From Heliopora coerulea (taxonomy: Eukaryota > Cnidaria > Anthozoa > Scleralcyonacea > Helioporidae), in the NCBI GenBank assembly GCA_030142905.1, contig JASJOG010000065.1, positions 643,501 to 707,500 of the forward strand: a stretch of 64,000 nucleotides of DNA, read 5' to 3'. The position numbers were made by a program, and so were the translations under genes. Below, piece after piece: positions 25,001-32,240 of this stretch. How positions within the stretch are numbered: position 1 is the first letter of the stretch; every line of letters starts with the position of its first letter. The notes below the pieces were generated by a model. That model had not been told where the DNA came from. It was given only the letters and a program-made list of their open reading frames with translations, and did not search any database.

Positions 25001-26159
25001 ATATATTAAAATGGGAAAGTTTTAAGTTGTTTTTTTATTATTCAGCTGCTTACGACATATGTTTTAGAATTCCTCTTACAATAAACCCAAGGGAAAAAAT
25101 TGCCATTGAGTTGCCGCTGAACTCTAAAATATCAATGGCAATTTTTTGCCGTCAAAGATTTAGAGAAATTTCAAGGGCTGTACATGTATTTATGATTTAT
25201 TATACATGTATATTGGAAAAACTTTGCTTAAAAGTCAGTGGTTGCTGCTCAAAGTTTCAAATGATATGGGATCTGGAGCCATCTGGAAAAATGCCAACTC
25301 ATCTCTTCTTATTACAGTACTGATTGACATCATGGTCCTCTGGGTGTAGATAGCTTATCACTTTTCTCTCCATTTAGTTATATTCAATATGTCCTTACTA
25401 TGCCAGGTATTAAGAACAATATCTGATCCTTGATTTAGCAGGTTCTTTTTATCAGCTTTCATGATTTCAAGTTTCTATGAGAAGGAGCAGTTATAAAACA
25501 CTAATATATGACTGGGGCTAGTTTTTGTCTAATTGTACTAACATGCAGATGTCCCTGGCTGTCAGATAAGTAACCTGACATCCCTGGTTGTTATTAACAA
25601 CTTCACATTACTGCACAAGTCCAAGAAAATTCCTTATGTTTGTTTTACAGCCCAACAGAAAATCTAGTAAAACAAACAACTGGATCCATGGAAGTTTGGG
25701 TGAATTTTGACAGTTAATCCCAGTCACTTATTAATCCAGAATGAATGAAGAAGCTCAGGGGTCTCCAATTTAAAGGGTTTACACTTAATACAGACCAACA
25801 ACGGTACCGAACTGCAAGAGTATAAAAATGGAAAATAAAGGCTACCTAAGTTAATGTAAAAGGCACGTGTACCTGGAACGTTTGCGTTTATCCCGATCTT
25901 TTCTTTTCTCTTTGTCTCTATGGCGATCTTTATGTCGATCTTTGTGTCGACTTTTATGCTCCTTATCCCTCTTCTTGTCCTTGTGACCATTTCTGTCGCG
26001 ACTCCTTTTATCTTTGCTATAGTCACGGTGACCGTCTCTATACTTGTCTGCATCTTTGTCCCGACGTCGATCTCTTTCTCCATTTTCTTCAGCAGCAGCA
26101 CGAATGTTGCCATCGTAATCGCTCTTATCTGATCTAATATCGGCCTCTCCTCGATCCAT
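903..26159 (-). CDS. DDX23: DDX23/PRP28 spliceosomal DEAD-box helicase, 5' half (10 exons)
   Basis: Ten minus-strand exons join without a phase conflict: 26159-25873, 16726-16606, 13422-13336, 10045-9994, 9432-9374, 4806-4768, 4579-4467, 3975-3912, 2530-2454, 1039-903. They give 1036 nt, about 345 residues. The product is a U5 snRNP RNA helicase that helps swap U1 for U6 at the 5' splice site in the nucleus (family knowledge). Seen here: an N-terminal Arg/Asp/Lys-rich region (residues 1-96), the [17 protein letters not shown] motif, a charged coiled segment, [33 protein letters not shown] and DDRHW...[15 protein letters not shown], all in DDX23 order. The ATG at 26159 has A at -3 and G at +4. 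The Q motif, DEAD box and C-terminal RecA lobe must lie left of position 1. No stop or frameshift is seen. The N-terminal region looks shorter than in vertebrates. Introns run from 188 bp to 9.1 kb. Confidence 0.93.
1225..1497. repeat. tRNA-like SINE pair in inverted orientation
   Basis: Two near-identical segments of about 50 bp face each other. The left contains GTTGACTCGAGCGGGATTTG and the right contains its complement, CAAATCCCGCTCGAGTCAAC. The right copy carries a B-box-like GAGTTCAAATCCC and, upstream, an A-box-like CAGGTAGAGCGG, as in tRNA-derived SINE heads. Both copies are flanked outside by GACAC(T/C)GCCGAAGTCAA. It lies in DDX23 intron 9. Confidence 0.65.
1500..2453. other. DDX23 intron 9, remainder
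   Basis: AT-rich sequence without a recognisable gene or repeat boundary. It contains two short GACG-rich stretches near 2060 and 2345, of unknown meaning. Confidence 0.4.
2454..2530 (-). CDS. DDX23: DDX23 exon 9
   Basis: This 77-nt exon has a TTCTCAG acceptor and a GTAAGC donor. It encodes [17 protein letters not shown] and then TQAEKDQE plus two bases, matching the QSRFYGDLMEKRR block. Confidence 0.95.
2531..3911. other. DDX23 intron 8
   Basis: No coding exon is recognised. It contains a tRNA-like fragment near 3285-3345 (B-box-like GGTTCGAATCT followed by an AT-rich tail, as in a SINE) and a GT microsatellite at 3739-3757. Confidence 0.4.
3739..3757 (+). repeat. (GT)n microsatellite
   Basis: About nine GT units in DDX23 intron 8. 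Confidence 0.9.
3912..3975 (-). CDS. DDX23: DDX23 exon 8
   Basis: This 64-nt exon has a TTAAAG acceptor and a GTGAGT donor. It completes Ile and reads [21 protein letters not shown], matching YKERHQVQLLGRGFIAGID in the family. Confidence 0.95.
4467..4579 (-). CDS. DDX23: DDX23 exon 7
   Basis: This 113-nt exon has a GATAG acceptor and a GTGAGT donor. It encodes [16 protein letters not shown], then [21 protein letters not shown], one of the best conserved blocks of DDX23/Prp28. Two bases of the next Ile codon remain at the donor. Confidence 0.95.
4768..4806 (-). CDS. DDX23: DDX23 exon 6 (39-nt small exon)
   Basis: This small exon of 13 codons ([13 protein letters not shown]) lies between a TTGTAG acceptor and a GTACAT donor. 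It supplies the K-x-x-AIK just before the RYLG motif of exon 7. It is short, but phase 0 on both sides and the family match support it. Confidence 0.82.
5044..5115 (-). repeat. tRNA-like SINE head, copy 1
   Basis: On the minus strand, 72 nt fold like a tRNA. The acceptor GTCTCGG pairs with CTGGGGC using G-U pairs; the D arm is GCTC/GAGC; the T arm is GCGGG-TTCGATC-CCCGT. A box (TAGCTCAATGG) and B box (GGTTCGATCCC) are intact. The anticodon stem has an A-C mismatch, the nominal anticodon would be GGT, and position 33 is C instead of U. Three more copies with the same flanks (ATTCAGAAAATGAT on one side, GCAAGTTCGATATATA on the other) lie at 32.8-33.25 kb. It is therefore a repeat family derived from a tRNA rather than a single working tRNA gene. 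Pol III transcription is possible (inference). Confidence 0.7.
5275..5945. mobile_element. non-autonomous element with ~100-bp imperfect TIRs
   Basis: The left segment near 5290-5400 (CTCGATTT...ATATCTGGAATGCT...AATTTTGCACGTCAGTTT) is repeated as its reverse complement at about 5832-5935 (AACTGACGTACAAAATT...AGCATTCCAGATATGGAAAT). The ends are approximate and no target duplication was found. It lies in DDX23 intron 5. Confidence 0.6.
6681..6699 (+). repeat. poly-C tract
   Basis: Nineteen consecutive C residues, next to a GGCCGGCCCC-containing stretch. A probable source of assembly or sequencing length error. Confidence 0.9.
6913..7204. mobile_element. hAT-like MITE, 292 bp
   Basis: It starts CAGGGGCGTAGTTAA and ends with the inverse, AAATTACGCCCCTG. 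The flanking octamers are ggaactga (6905-6912) and ggggctga (7205-7212), identical at 6 of 8 positions, as expected of an old hAT 8-bp target duplication. It contains no intact gene. Confidence 0.7.
7260..7570 (+). repeat. dispersed repeat, copy 1 (second copy at 43415-43640)
   Basis: It shares order and sequence with 43415-43640: ACACAAAACAATTCC...TGTTCTCGAACA...GGCCTGGAGAA...CAATTTGCCCC...CAATTTTGGCC-type blocks. The reading frame along it is probably transposon-derived, but I do not recognise a protein. Confidence 0.6.
7868..8322 (-). mobile_element. MITE family D, copy 1 (minus)
   Basis: Read on the minus strand it starts GCATATAACTTGCGGGTGAA-like, contains ACTATTCA(C)..., the CGTTTTGTTTAAGTTACGGGC-like core, and ends GGTGAATAATTGTT. 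The same order occurs at 39808-40285 and 55258-55565. This copy also carries short AAAAAAGTTCG duplications near 8170-8200. Confidence 0.65.
9029..9054 (+). repeat. poly-A-rich tract
   Basis: Fifteen or more A, one C, then nine or more A residues. A low-complexity sequence in DDX23 intron 5. Confidence 0.8.
9374..9432 (-). CDS. DDX23: DDX23 exon 5
   Basis: This 59-nt exon has a TTACAG acceptor and a GTAACA donor. It reads [20 protein letters not shown], the Arg/Glu-rich segment that aligns with RERRERRERMERE in DDX23. Phase 1 in and phase 0 out agree with exons 4 and 6. Confidence 0.88.
9520..9965 (+). mobile_element. dispersed element A, copy 1
   Basis: About 445 bp whose reverse complement matches 53325-53820. 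Shared blocks include CTGTGGCAGCGATTGGTCCG, GGTCGAATAAAAGTTAAAAG, GAAGTTGGTGAAGAAA and TATTGACCTCGCTTGTTCTG. The end carries an internal inverted repeat around TACTTATTGACC...GGTCAATAAGTA. It fills DDX23 intron 4, from 88 bp beyond exon 5 to 29 bp before exon 4. A partial third copy is at about 16140-16200. Confidence 0.75.
9994..10045 (-). CDS. DDX23: DDX23 exon 4
   Basis: This 52-nt exon has a TTTCAG acceptor and a GTGTGT donor. It encodes [17 protein letters not shown] plus one base and continues the charged helix of exon 3. A copy of a dispersed repeat (9520-9965) occupies almost all of the intron that follows. Confidence 0.88.
10465..11080 (+). pseudogene. CR1-like LINE, 3' end (RT C-terminus and microsatellite tail)
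   Basis: A continuous plus-strand frame from about 10465 to 10911 encodes the C-terminal region of a non-LTR reverse transcriptase ORF2: [48 protein letters not shown] and [15 protein letters not shown]. These are hallmarks of CR1/L2/Rex1-type elements. The palm domain with its FADD motif is missing, so it is a 5'-truncated copy, the usual product of incomplete reverse transcription. A short tandem repeat (TATTG units, about 11055-11076) ends the element, as CR1-type elements often end. It lies in DDX23 intron 3. Confidence 0.8.
11311..12597 (-). pseudogene. CR1-like LINE reverse transcriptase, truncated and broken
   Basis: The minus-strand frame reads [20 protein letters not shown], then after one in-frame TGA (in place of the usual Trp before IRxYL) continues [22 protein letters not shown] and MFADDTKVF (catalytic FADD). 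The thumb and C-terminal region follow: [22 protein letters not shown], [36 protein letters not shown] and [14 protein letters not shown]. It ends near 11311. The 5' half of ORF2 (endonuclease) and ORF1 are absent, and an upstream in-frame stop lies near 12597. It is antisense-paired 3' to 3' with the other LINE fragment at 10465-11080 but is clearly a different family. Confidence 0.88.
12708..12739 (-). other. CTGARGATG-hairpin-GAAAC motif, copy 1
   Basis: The minus strand reads CTGAAGATGGC, a short loop, GCCGAAACATGTC. GGC/GCC can pair. The same form occurs at 61147-61178, near a Penelope relic, and related forms occur at 31228-31266, 57920-57951 and 58449-58481. Confidence 0.6.
13336..13422 (-). 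CDS. DDX23: DDX23 exon 3
   Basis: This is an 87-nt, exactly 29-codon exon between a CAAG acceptor and a GTAGAT donor. It reads [18 protein letters not shown] and then [11 protein letters not shown], collinear with the PKFLSKAEREAEALKRRQ region of the family. The segment is predicted to be helical and highly charged. Confidence 0.92.
13721..13975. repeat. palindrome-cluster repeat B, copy 1
   Basis: About 250 bp with some ten variants of TTTCACATATGAAA / TTTCATATGTGAAA in both orientations, beginning CTTATAAAAATTTCA and ending ATTTTCGTCAG. The same arrangement recurs at 41717-41985. The core CATATG is self-complementary. It lies in DDX23 intron 2. Confidence 0.75.
14936..15035. repeat. hairpin with GCCTCAGGC arms
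   Basis: AACAATTATTCGCCTCAGGC is followed, after about 35 bp, by GCCTGAGGCGAATAGTTGTT, a near-perfect inverted repeat. The outer sequence resembles the AACAATTATTCACC end of MITE family D, so it may be a related element. Confidence 0.6.
15262..15691. mobile_element. MITE with GGTTNNGNCANACGAGGC TIRs
   Basis: Left end GGTTGGGCACACACGAGGCG; right end, read inversely, GGTTAAGACATACGAGGCAT. The inside is rich in ACTTGTCGCGGGGAC and its complement GTCCCGCGACAAAGT, giving extensive internal self-complementarity. No coding capacity. It lies in DDX23 intron 2. Confidence 0.65.
16290..16545 (+). repeat. CAN/CAA low-complexity repeat
   Basis: An impure CAA/CAG/CAC-type triplet repeat. It opens a plus-strand frame of Gln/His/Asn and a minus-strand frame of Val/Ala, which are composition artefacts. 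It lies in DDX23 intron 2, only 60 bp from exon 2. Confidence 0.8.
16606..16726 (-). CDS. DDX23: DDX23 exon 2
   Basis: This 121-nt exon has a TATAG acceptor and a GTAAGT donor. It encodes an acidic stretch ([14 protein letters not shown]) followed by [21 protein letters not shown], which matches the conserved PLSLEELLAKKKAEEEA-type block of DDX23. It starts in phase 2 and ends in phase 0, consistent with both neighbours. Confidence 0.92.
17360..17777 (-). CDS. unrecognised conserved-looking reading frame, no start
   Basis: About 139 codons stay open on the minus strand with no ATG at the start. The frame contains [20 protein letters not shown], then [35 protein letters not shown] and [19 protein letters not shown]. 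The composition is that of a folded protein (balanced Trp, Leu, Lys and Glu), not a shadow frame. I do not recognise the family. An upstream TAG and the downstream stop bound it. It could be an exon-like remnant of a retrocopy or of a transposon inside DDX23 intron 1. No splice sites were assigned. Confidence 0.4.
17923..18742. mobile_element. foldback element with tandem subrepeats and 8-bp target duplication
   Basis: The element spans 17931-18734. The left arm (to about 18017) consists of five tandem units of the type GACATTTGGCCGACAG; the right arm (about 18630-18730) has the complementary units CTGTCGGTCAAATGTC. The octamer ggtagaga flanks both ends (17923-17930 and 18735-18742). The middle (about 600 bp) is AT-rich and holds no recognisable gene. 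An 8-bp duplication is typical of hAT-type insertion; the arm structure is of the foldback kind. Confidence 0.82.
19618..19915 (+). mobile_element. tRNA-derived SINE
   Basis: The head is tRNA-like: GTTGGTGGTACAATGGTAGT (A-box region) and GAGTTCGATTCTGG (B box). About 130 bp on, it has TTTTCTCCGGGTACTCCGAT followed by TTCCTCC, a conserved central block I recall from marine-invertebrate SINEs. The tail is ATATAAATGTAGACACTTTA. It lies in DDX23 intron 1. Confidence 0.65.
19916..24519. other. DDX23 intron 1, middle part
   Basis: No exon, protein domain or clear transposon was recognised in this stretch apart from the tandem unit at 23652-23786. Short open frames have no recognisable protein features. 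Confidence 0.45.
23652..23786 (+). repeat. two tandem ~75-bp units ending in AATAAAG
   Basis: Unit 1 TAAAGGGACTACATCCCAAA and unit 2 TAAAGGGGTCTGCCCCAAAA each hold a small hairpin (GGGA...TCCC; GGGG...CCCC), then ACATTGA and AATAAAG. The form is like the 3' end of a retroelement duplicated once. Confidence 0.55.
24520..25186. mobile_element. DNA transposon derivative, 655 bp, TACATG duplication
   Basis: The element is 24526-25180. It begins CAGCCCTCAAAATTTTC and ends with the inverse of CAGCCCTTGAAATTTC. Both ends are directly flanked by tacatg (24520-24525 and 25181-25186). Subterminal copies of TCAATGGCAA and TTTTTTGCCG occur near both ends. It has no recognisable transposase. Confidence 0.7.
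25187..25872. other. DDX23 intron 1, 5' part
   Basis: AT-rich intron sequence. I see nothing beyond the GTACAC donor of exon 1 at its right end. Confidence 0.5.
25873..26159 (-). CDS. DDX23: DDX23 exon 1 (R/D/K-rich N-terminus)
   Basis: This exon is 287 nt, from the ATG to a GTACAC donor, and ends two bases into an Arg codon that exon 2 completes. It reads [17 protein letters not shown] and then runs of [13 protein letters not shown] and DKRKRSR, the RS/RD-like tail of Prp28-type helicases used for protein contacts and phosphorylation (family knowledge). The upstream in-frame TTG-CGA-ACG is not a plausible start. The first intron is about 9.1 kb, the largest seen. Confidence 0.9.
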
Positions 26160-26529
26160 CGTTCGCAAATTGCAACTCTAATTGACAATAATACTCTTCA
26201 GAAGTATACTGCTAATACAACAACTTAAATGTACGTAAATTTCCCAGGTAAATTTCGTGGAAAAGGCAAACTGTTAGGATAATTTAGCAAAATTTCATTT
26301 AGTGGTAAACGATCCAGCGGTGAAGTCGTTGAGCACAGGAAGGACTTCGTGTTAGCCAACGTATTGTATCTGTTTCCTCAATGAATACCTTCGGCGACTA
26401 TCGCGATGACAATCATTATTAAATGACATATATTATTGTTGTTATTATTTAGATTCCTCTTAAAAGGATAGCCCTTCACAGTACATAAGCCTATGATTCC
26501 CTAGGAGACATATTTTATTACTGCGAACT
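26160..26529. other. DDX23 upstream region
   Basis: This should hold the 5' UTR and core promoter of DDX23. I see no TATA box at a convincing distance and no CpG-rich island, so no promoter element is called. Confidence 0.4.
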
Positions 26530-26786
26530 GGCAGTGGCGATTCTAGCATGAACCACAGAGGGGGCGTAGTCGTAGCAGTCTTAGAGATAGGAGTAAAACC
26601 ATAGTTTAGAAGTCTCATTACCAGCTAAATAGCTAATACCCGGTACACACGTATCATCAACGCACTGTACTGCTGACCTCGTGTAGTGCAGTTTAATTAG
26701 AAATAGCGATGGCACGTGACTATCAGAGGTTCAACAGGGAGGCCGTTCCCCCTCAGCCCCCCCCCCCAATAAGATCACCACTGCAG
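26530..26786. mobile_element. hAT-like MITE relic
   Basis: Left end GGCAGTGGCGATTCTAGCA; right end, read inversely, GCAGTGGTGATCTTATTGGG. CAGTGGCGGATC-type termini are common in hAT MITEs. A poly-C tract (26759-26767) lies inside. No target duplication was found. A further GATCCACCACTG end is at 27272-27283. Confidence 0.5.
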
Positions 26787-27283
26787 CACGAAGCCTACAT
26801 TTCGTATAGTTGTGAAGTAAGGCCGAATCATGATTTTGTACAAATTAATCAGCGCATATCTCGGAGCAAAAATTTTAACTAGTCTTATTATGCCAATGCC
26901 TTTAGGAGCCGATCTAAGAATTCGCGGGTAGGACATGCATTGTCACAAACTGAAAGTGCTGCTAACGGTACCTGGGCACATTTTCAGCAGGTTTTATCTT
27001 TCTAGGCGTACCACTCTAAGAAAATATTTTGCTATCATTGTGCAATGCTATTTTTGCGAGTTTATAAAATCGAGGTATTCGAGAGTTAATAATAGTGTAT
27101 TACATCTTTCGATAGTGAATTCTTATCACACATTTCTTGATCAAATCTTCTTAGGTAAACTCCAAAAGATACTGAATACAAATTACCTTACTTAACCTTT
27201 AGTAACTATTATCACGATGTGTAAGTTTGTTGGCCCGAACGGTGGTGGCGCAAAACCCGCGGAGCCACCTAGATCCACCACTG

Positions 27284-28679
27284 ACCTTTGAATACCTTTG
27301 TGACAATATTATTACTGTTTATTCCATAAGAGCTGATCGTGAGCAGCAACACCTAATGTTTTTGAGAGCTTTACTCGTTTTCGATGAGTATCTTCATATG
27401 ATAGCAGGGTAAACGTATGTCTCTTTCTAACCACATCACTCAGAAGATTGGAAGATTTGACCCGAATTGTTTTTAACATCTAGTTTCAGTTGTCTTGTAT
27501 CATCCCAACATATCATGTTTGGATGTGATTCAAACCTGTTTAAGATTGCAACTACTCACCCGTGGATTTGGGTGTCGACAAGGGTTCGTCTTGAGACGTT
27601 TTCTTCTTTTTATCCAGGTTGTAGTCGTCTAGAGTTGTATTCATTAACTTCAGAGACGTCATCGTTTTTCTGGTGTTTTAATAAGGTTTGCATAATACAT
27701 TTGCTTCTCATCTCCAGTCATGCCAAATCGCCTCAGAGTCTCTTCCATTCCAGAGTCTCTTCTCGCTTTTGTTTTCTTTCATGCTTTACAAGCATATCGT
27801 CAGGTACAAGAATCATCCGTTTAGCGTGTTTCGTTTTGAAAACAGACTACCCAACACACTCAGCACTGCCGGAAATAAGGTAGTAAGTTGATTGTCACCT
27901 TTTTGTTTAATAAGCATTATTTACCAAAACGATGGAATCTCCCTTACTATTTTATTGTCGCCAGTTAAATGTTTTGTTTTTGTTTTCTTTACTCTGAATG
28001 CTTTCTCATTTGCTGAAATGTGAAAATGTTCTTTTTTAAAGCGACAGACTTTGTTCCTGACTTAATGTGATTGGAATCACACCTTTTAGAAAGATACAAA
28101 AAACTTTCGAAGGAACACACAATTAGGTGCTTGTATGTGTGGAGGTTCTTGCGCAAACAGGATCTAACGGACGTGTGGTTTACATTTTACTAAGACTTCC
28201 ACGTAAGGAAGATTTTCTTTCATCCACTTAGACATAGTGAAAAATTATATAAACGGAGACGTTGCTCTTCTTAAAGTACGTTTCATGTAGACAATTGACC
28301 TTTCCCCTTGTAAAAGATTTGTTCTCAGGCGTTTATATTCCGTTGTTAATTTGTGATGGTCCATTAGAAGATAGCCATCGGGTTCACGAGTTGCAGCGTG
28401 AAATGATTCCAGCAAATAATTCACGTTCCGTGGATACATTTGACGAGTCAGGGTTGCGATGCCCATCAATTGTCACAGGATAAAAAAATTCATGTAAAAA
28501 ATGAAGCACAGGGATCGAACTATGATTTTCGGCATTGACTTTGACCACATTTGTACAAATTGACAAGAATTCTAAAACGTATATCCATTTTAGATTCGAT
28601 GAACCTCTGAAATGATGAGGAATATGAATGTGGGTCATGTTTCATAGGAATAGCAACAACATAGCCAATAGACTAACAA
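27284..28679. other. stretch without recognised genes
   Basis: Several open frames of 60-140 codons occur on both strands, but none has recognisable motifs, splice context or coding-like composition that I could defend. Confidence 0.4.
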
Positions 28680-31075
28680 CTTCTACAAACATGTCGCGAT
28701 TCTCCCAGATTCAAACCATTTACTTTATTACGATCATTTGGACGACAGAGCGAACAGCTTGCCAACGACTACATTCGTTTCGAGAGCAAGGTCAGACGTA
28801 CTTGCCAACAACTCTGGTTCAACCACCGCTGCAAGGATTTTGGTCTCGTTCCCACAGGACTTAGAATTAAGTCCCCGTTGAACACGCAAGAGGCTATTCA
28901 GATCGTCAACTCCACCAGCAGACGATTGATCCGAGCGCCGATTAACGACTGCCACAGACAACTCAACTACAACAAAAACCAACAGCAACGAGGACTGGAC
29001 AAGCTGAGACAACTAGTACCGACAACCGTGAATACCGACTTACTTTCTACTGTACAAACTATTGCTGACAAACGAGCTCTCAAAAACGAAACAAAATATC
29101 GAACGAAATACCAATAAAAGCTTGAACGTTTACAACGCAGCAGAACACGTAAACGACAAAAACATGACGATAACTGGGTCAAGAATATTTCCTCGCGCCC
29201 TTTAGACGAAACTGAAAGTCGATTACTATCCTACGGACAAAAACACTCTATAACACCTAAACATATACCGACTGAGACGATTGTATCCGAGTGTCGAGGC
29301 TGTCTTAGCTTCTCGAAGAGATTTGGCAGAGACGACAAAAGACGAGATCAGGAGTGGGGTCGCCTCCACCGTACAATCGGCTTCTATACGTGATACCAAC
29401 TTAACGACAGTCGAAAAACAAGCACTCAAACGAATAAAACATGACAAGAACATTGTTATACTGCCAGCAGACAAAGGACGCGTTGCTGTTGTTATGGACA
29501 AGACCGATCACTATGACAAAATGGACGCACTAGTTAACGACAAACCTACGAACTACTTAAACGAGACCCTGCACCATCACTTCAACGAAAACTTAACAAC
29601 AAAATTTTCTCAATGAGAAAAAGTAACACGATCACTCAACAAACTTACTATCGACTCAGGTGTTGGGTACCGCGATCACCAAAACTGTACGGACTACCGA
29701 AACTTCACAAACCACAAATACCCATGCGACCTATAGTTTCATTCTGTGGGTCGCCTACTTACAAACTTTCCAAATACTTAACAACCATACTGCAACCACT
29801 AACCAACAAGTCACAAGATAGTCTACAATCGACTGAAACCTTCATCAACAATCTCAAAACAGTACAAATACCACACAACTACAAACTAGTGTCTTTTGAC
29901 GTGAAATCACTGTTTACCAGTATTCCGCTTCAACTGGCACTAGAATGCACCAAAACTGCAATCAACGAATTTACTGATGCACTTCCTTTACCTACAGGGG
30001 ACATGATGGAACTACTGGAATTTTGCCTCACATCAACTTATTTTCAATACAACGGTAAACACTACAAACAGTTACATGGCACAGCAATGGGCTCACCCGT
30101 TTCTGTTGTGGTTGCTGAAATTGTGATGCAATCCATAGAGGAACGGGCTCTTGCAACTTACAAATACACGTTACCTTTTTGGTTTCGTTACGTTGACGAC
30201 ACAATTACTGCACTACCCGAAGTCGAGATTGACGAGTTTCACAACCACATTAACGAACAGAACAATCACATACAATTTACCAAAGAGATTGAAGGAGATG
30301 GAGCTATTCCTTTCCTAGACTGTTTGGTAAGTCGTGACAATAACAAACTACAGATCACTGTCTACAGGAAACCAACGCATACTGGCAGGCTACTGGACCA
30401 ATCATCATACAATCCAACCTCACACAAAGCTACCACCATCAAAACATTGACGAGACGCGCGCAACTCATTTGTGACTCACCCGACGCTCTACGCCAAGAA
30501 AATGACTATTTACAACTTGTTTTCCACAAAAACAACTATAACTCTGACTTCATCAAACTTAACACTTACAAAGACAATCAACGCGACGAAAACAAGAGTC
30601 CGACAACAACTACAGCAACGATACCCTACATAAAAGGTACGTCCGAGGTCATCTCGCGTATCTTATGACCGTAGAACATACGAGTAGCGCACAAACCGAT
30701 CACAACTTTACGACATGTACTGACTAACGTTAAGGACAGAGAACAACCACACGAAAGACAAGGTGCAGTTTACAAAATTAATTGTTCCGACTGCCAAGCC
30801 ACTTATATAGGTGAGACTAGCAGAAACTTAAATATACGACTCACAGAACACACAACACCAACCACATTGCCGAACACCACCGACAAACCAAACACAACAT
30901 TGGCTGGGAATCGGCAAAATGCATTACTTACAACACCAACTACAAACAGCGACCCACACTAGAAAGCTGGTATACGAACTTAGAACAAGAACCATTAAAC
31001 CGATCACAACAATTACCGGGACCTTACAAACGACTAATTCACAAATTCAAACGTGCGAACAACTAATAGACTAAC
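28680..31075 (+). pseudogene. Penelope-like element: RT plus GIY-YIG endonuclease, broken
   Basis: The N-terminal segment (from about 28690) contains QQLWFNHRCKDFGLVPTGLR and SPLNTQEAIQIVN. The RT has IVILPADKGRVAVVMDK, PKLYGLPKLHK, MRPIVSFCGSPTYKL, YKLVSFDVKSLFTSIPL, LHGTAMGSPVS and FWFRYVDDT (catalytic YVDD), and ends with ITVYRKPTHT. A GIY-YIG endonuclease follows: VYKINCSDC...TYIGETSRNLNIRLTEHT, and a downstream KRLIHKFKRANN. This order is diagnostic of Penelope-like retroelements. Breaks: a TAA near 29116, frame changes near 29280, 29613, 30660 and 30850. The copy is thus dead but nearly full length. The 3' region to about 31370 holds the CTGAAGATG...GTCGAAACG motif. Confidence 0.92.
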
Positions 31076-31227
31076 ACTTCGACAAACTGATATTTAACGC
31101 CTACACAACCACACCCATTGCTTCTCACAAACTATCACACCTCCATGACTAATACGACCGCTCACTTATGACGCACGAACCCCAGATACAAATACAGGCG
31201 AACCTAACATTTACTCTCCTTTTGACT

Positions 31228-31266
31228 CTGAAGATGACCGCCGCCAAGGCTGTCGAAACGTCAGTC
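31228..31266 (+). other. CTGARGATG-hairpin-GAAAC motif, copy 2
   Basis: CTGAAGATGACCGCC, loop, GGCTGTC and GAAACGTCAGTC. GAC/GTC and GCC/GGC can pair with one mismatch. It lies downstream of the Penelope-like coding region on the same strand. Confidence 0.6.
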
Positions 31267-31379
31267 ACTTCCACCAACTGTCTTTCTCAAGACTACACTA
31301 ACCTGGACGATCAACTTCCACAAACATGTCATTTGGACATTGTCTCCAAACTATGACAACAGAAACAGGATCCTGATAC

Positions 31380-31971
31380 AACAAACTAATTGTCAGAGAA
31401 CAGATGCCGTGAACAACGTTCAAACGAGAAAATGCACGCTTTTCGACGGACTGAGTGTAAGATCACTCATTGTCAGTTGAAAGGATAGCTTGCCAAAAAT
31501 ATTCAAATGGAGGGTAATCTAAGGGGAGCAGACTGGAGCAGATCCTGGTCATTTAATTGGTTTGTTAAACTTCACTGCTGCATACTTTACTAAAAATAGC
31601 ATCTGCACCAGTTTGTTTTTATCTGACTGTCGCAGACTAGGTTACTAAGTTCTCTAATTTTCGACCTTAGTTAAGCACTGGGGCCGATCATACCCCGACG
31701 AATGCTAAACAACATTCAGTGTTTTGCGGTTAGTCATACTTCAACTAATCTAATTATTTTGCATCGCAAAAAAATCGTAGGTCGGCAACCTCGTACGTAA
31801 CCCAGAGCTTTCCTCCGCTGTGAGCAGACACGCGTACCTCACGTACGAGAACGATCAAATTGTTGGATTAGGAATGCAAATAAATTCTAACCATCCTTGA
31901 TTACAGATGGCATAAATTAGAATTTTTAATGACGAATATCTAACTGTCACAATTGCGACAGTTGCACCCCT
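31380..31971. other. spacer between transposon relics
   Basis: I see no gene or bounded repeat here. Confidence 0.4.
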
Positions 31972-32234
31972 CTAGATCCTCCTCTCTTGTTCACTTTCCG
32001 ATTCGCAGTCGTCGTCTGTCTCGTCGGTGTTCATCATGGCAAAAGTTTTACCACCGTCCATCTCCATAGGTTCACCTTCATCCAACTCCAGTGTCGATTT
32101 AGCATCACCGCTTTCAGGGTTTTGCCGCCGCTCAGGACGAGGTTCGAGATGCGCCAAAGTAGATGGCAGATGGTCAGGAAGCATCTAAGCGGTAGCATTG
32201 ATGGAGTAGTTGTTACCGGACTATCGGAAGCCAA
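31972..32234 (-). pseudogene. short acidic reading frame after the polymerase C-terminus
   Basis: An ATG at 32234 (MASDSPVTTTPSMLPL) opens a frame just 6 bases after the polymerase stop; the continuing coding-like frame is one shift away and reads HLPSTLAHLEPRPERR, then ELDEGEPMEMDGGK, NTDETDDDCESESEQE and RRI. The C-terminal third is strongly acidic. I do not recognise it. It may be the next gene of the same mobile element, broken by one frameshift. Confidence 0.35.
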
Positions 32235-32240
32235 CTATTG

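Noticed and set aside
25920..26132. Hydrophobic plus-strand frame (membrane-like)
   Set aside because: It is the antisense of the RD/KD-rich DDX23 exon 1; antisense of charged codons gives Ile/Val/Phe/Ser.
26166..26168. TTG start giving three extra residues for DDX23
   Set aside because: Non-ATG; the ATG at 26159 has a good context.
25724..26188. 154-codon minus-strand frame over DDX23 exon 1
   Set aside because: It is the alternative frame of the same exon and does not match the family.
27467..27891. 138-codon plus-strand frame, Ser/Phe-rich
   Set aside because: Two overlapping frames with the same bias toward Ser/Phe/Leu from CT-rich sequence; no family resemblance.
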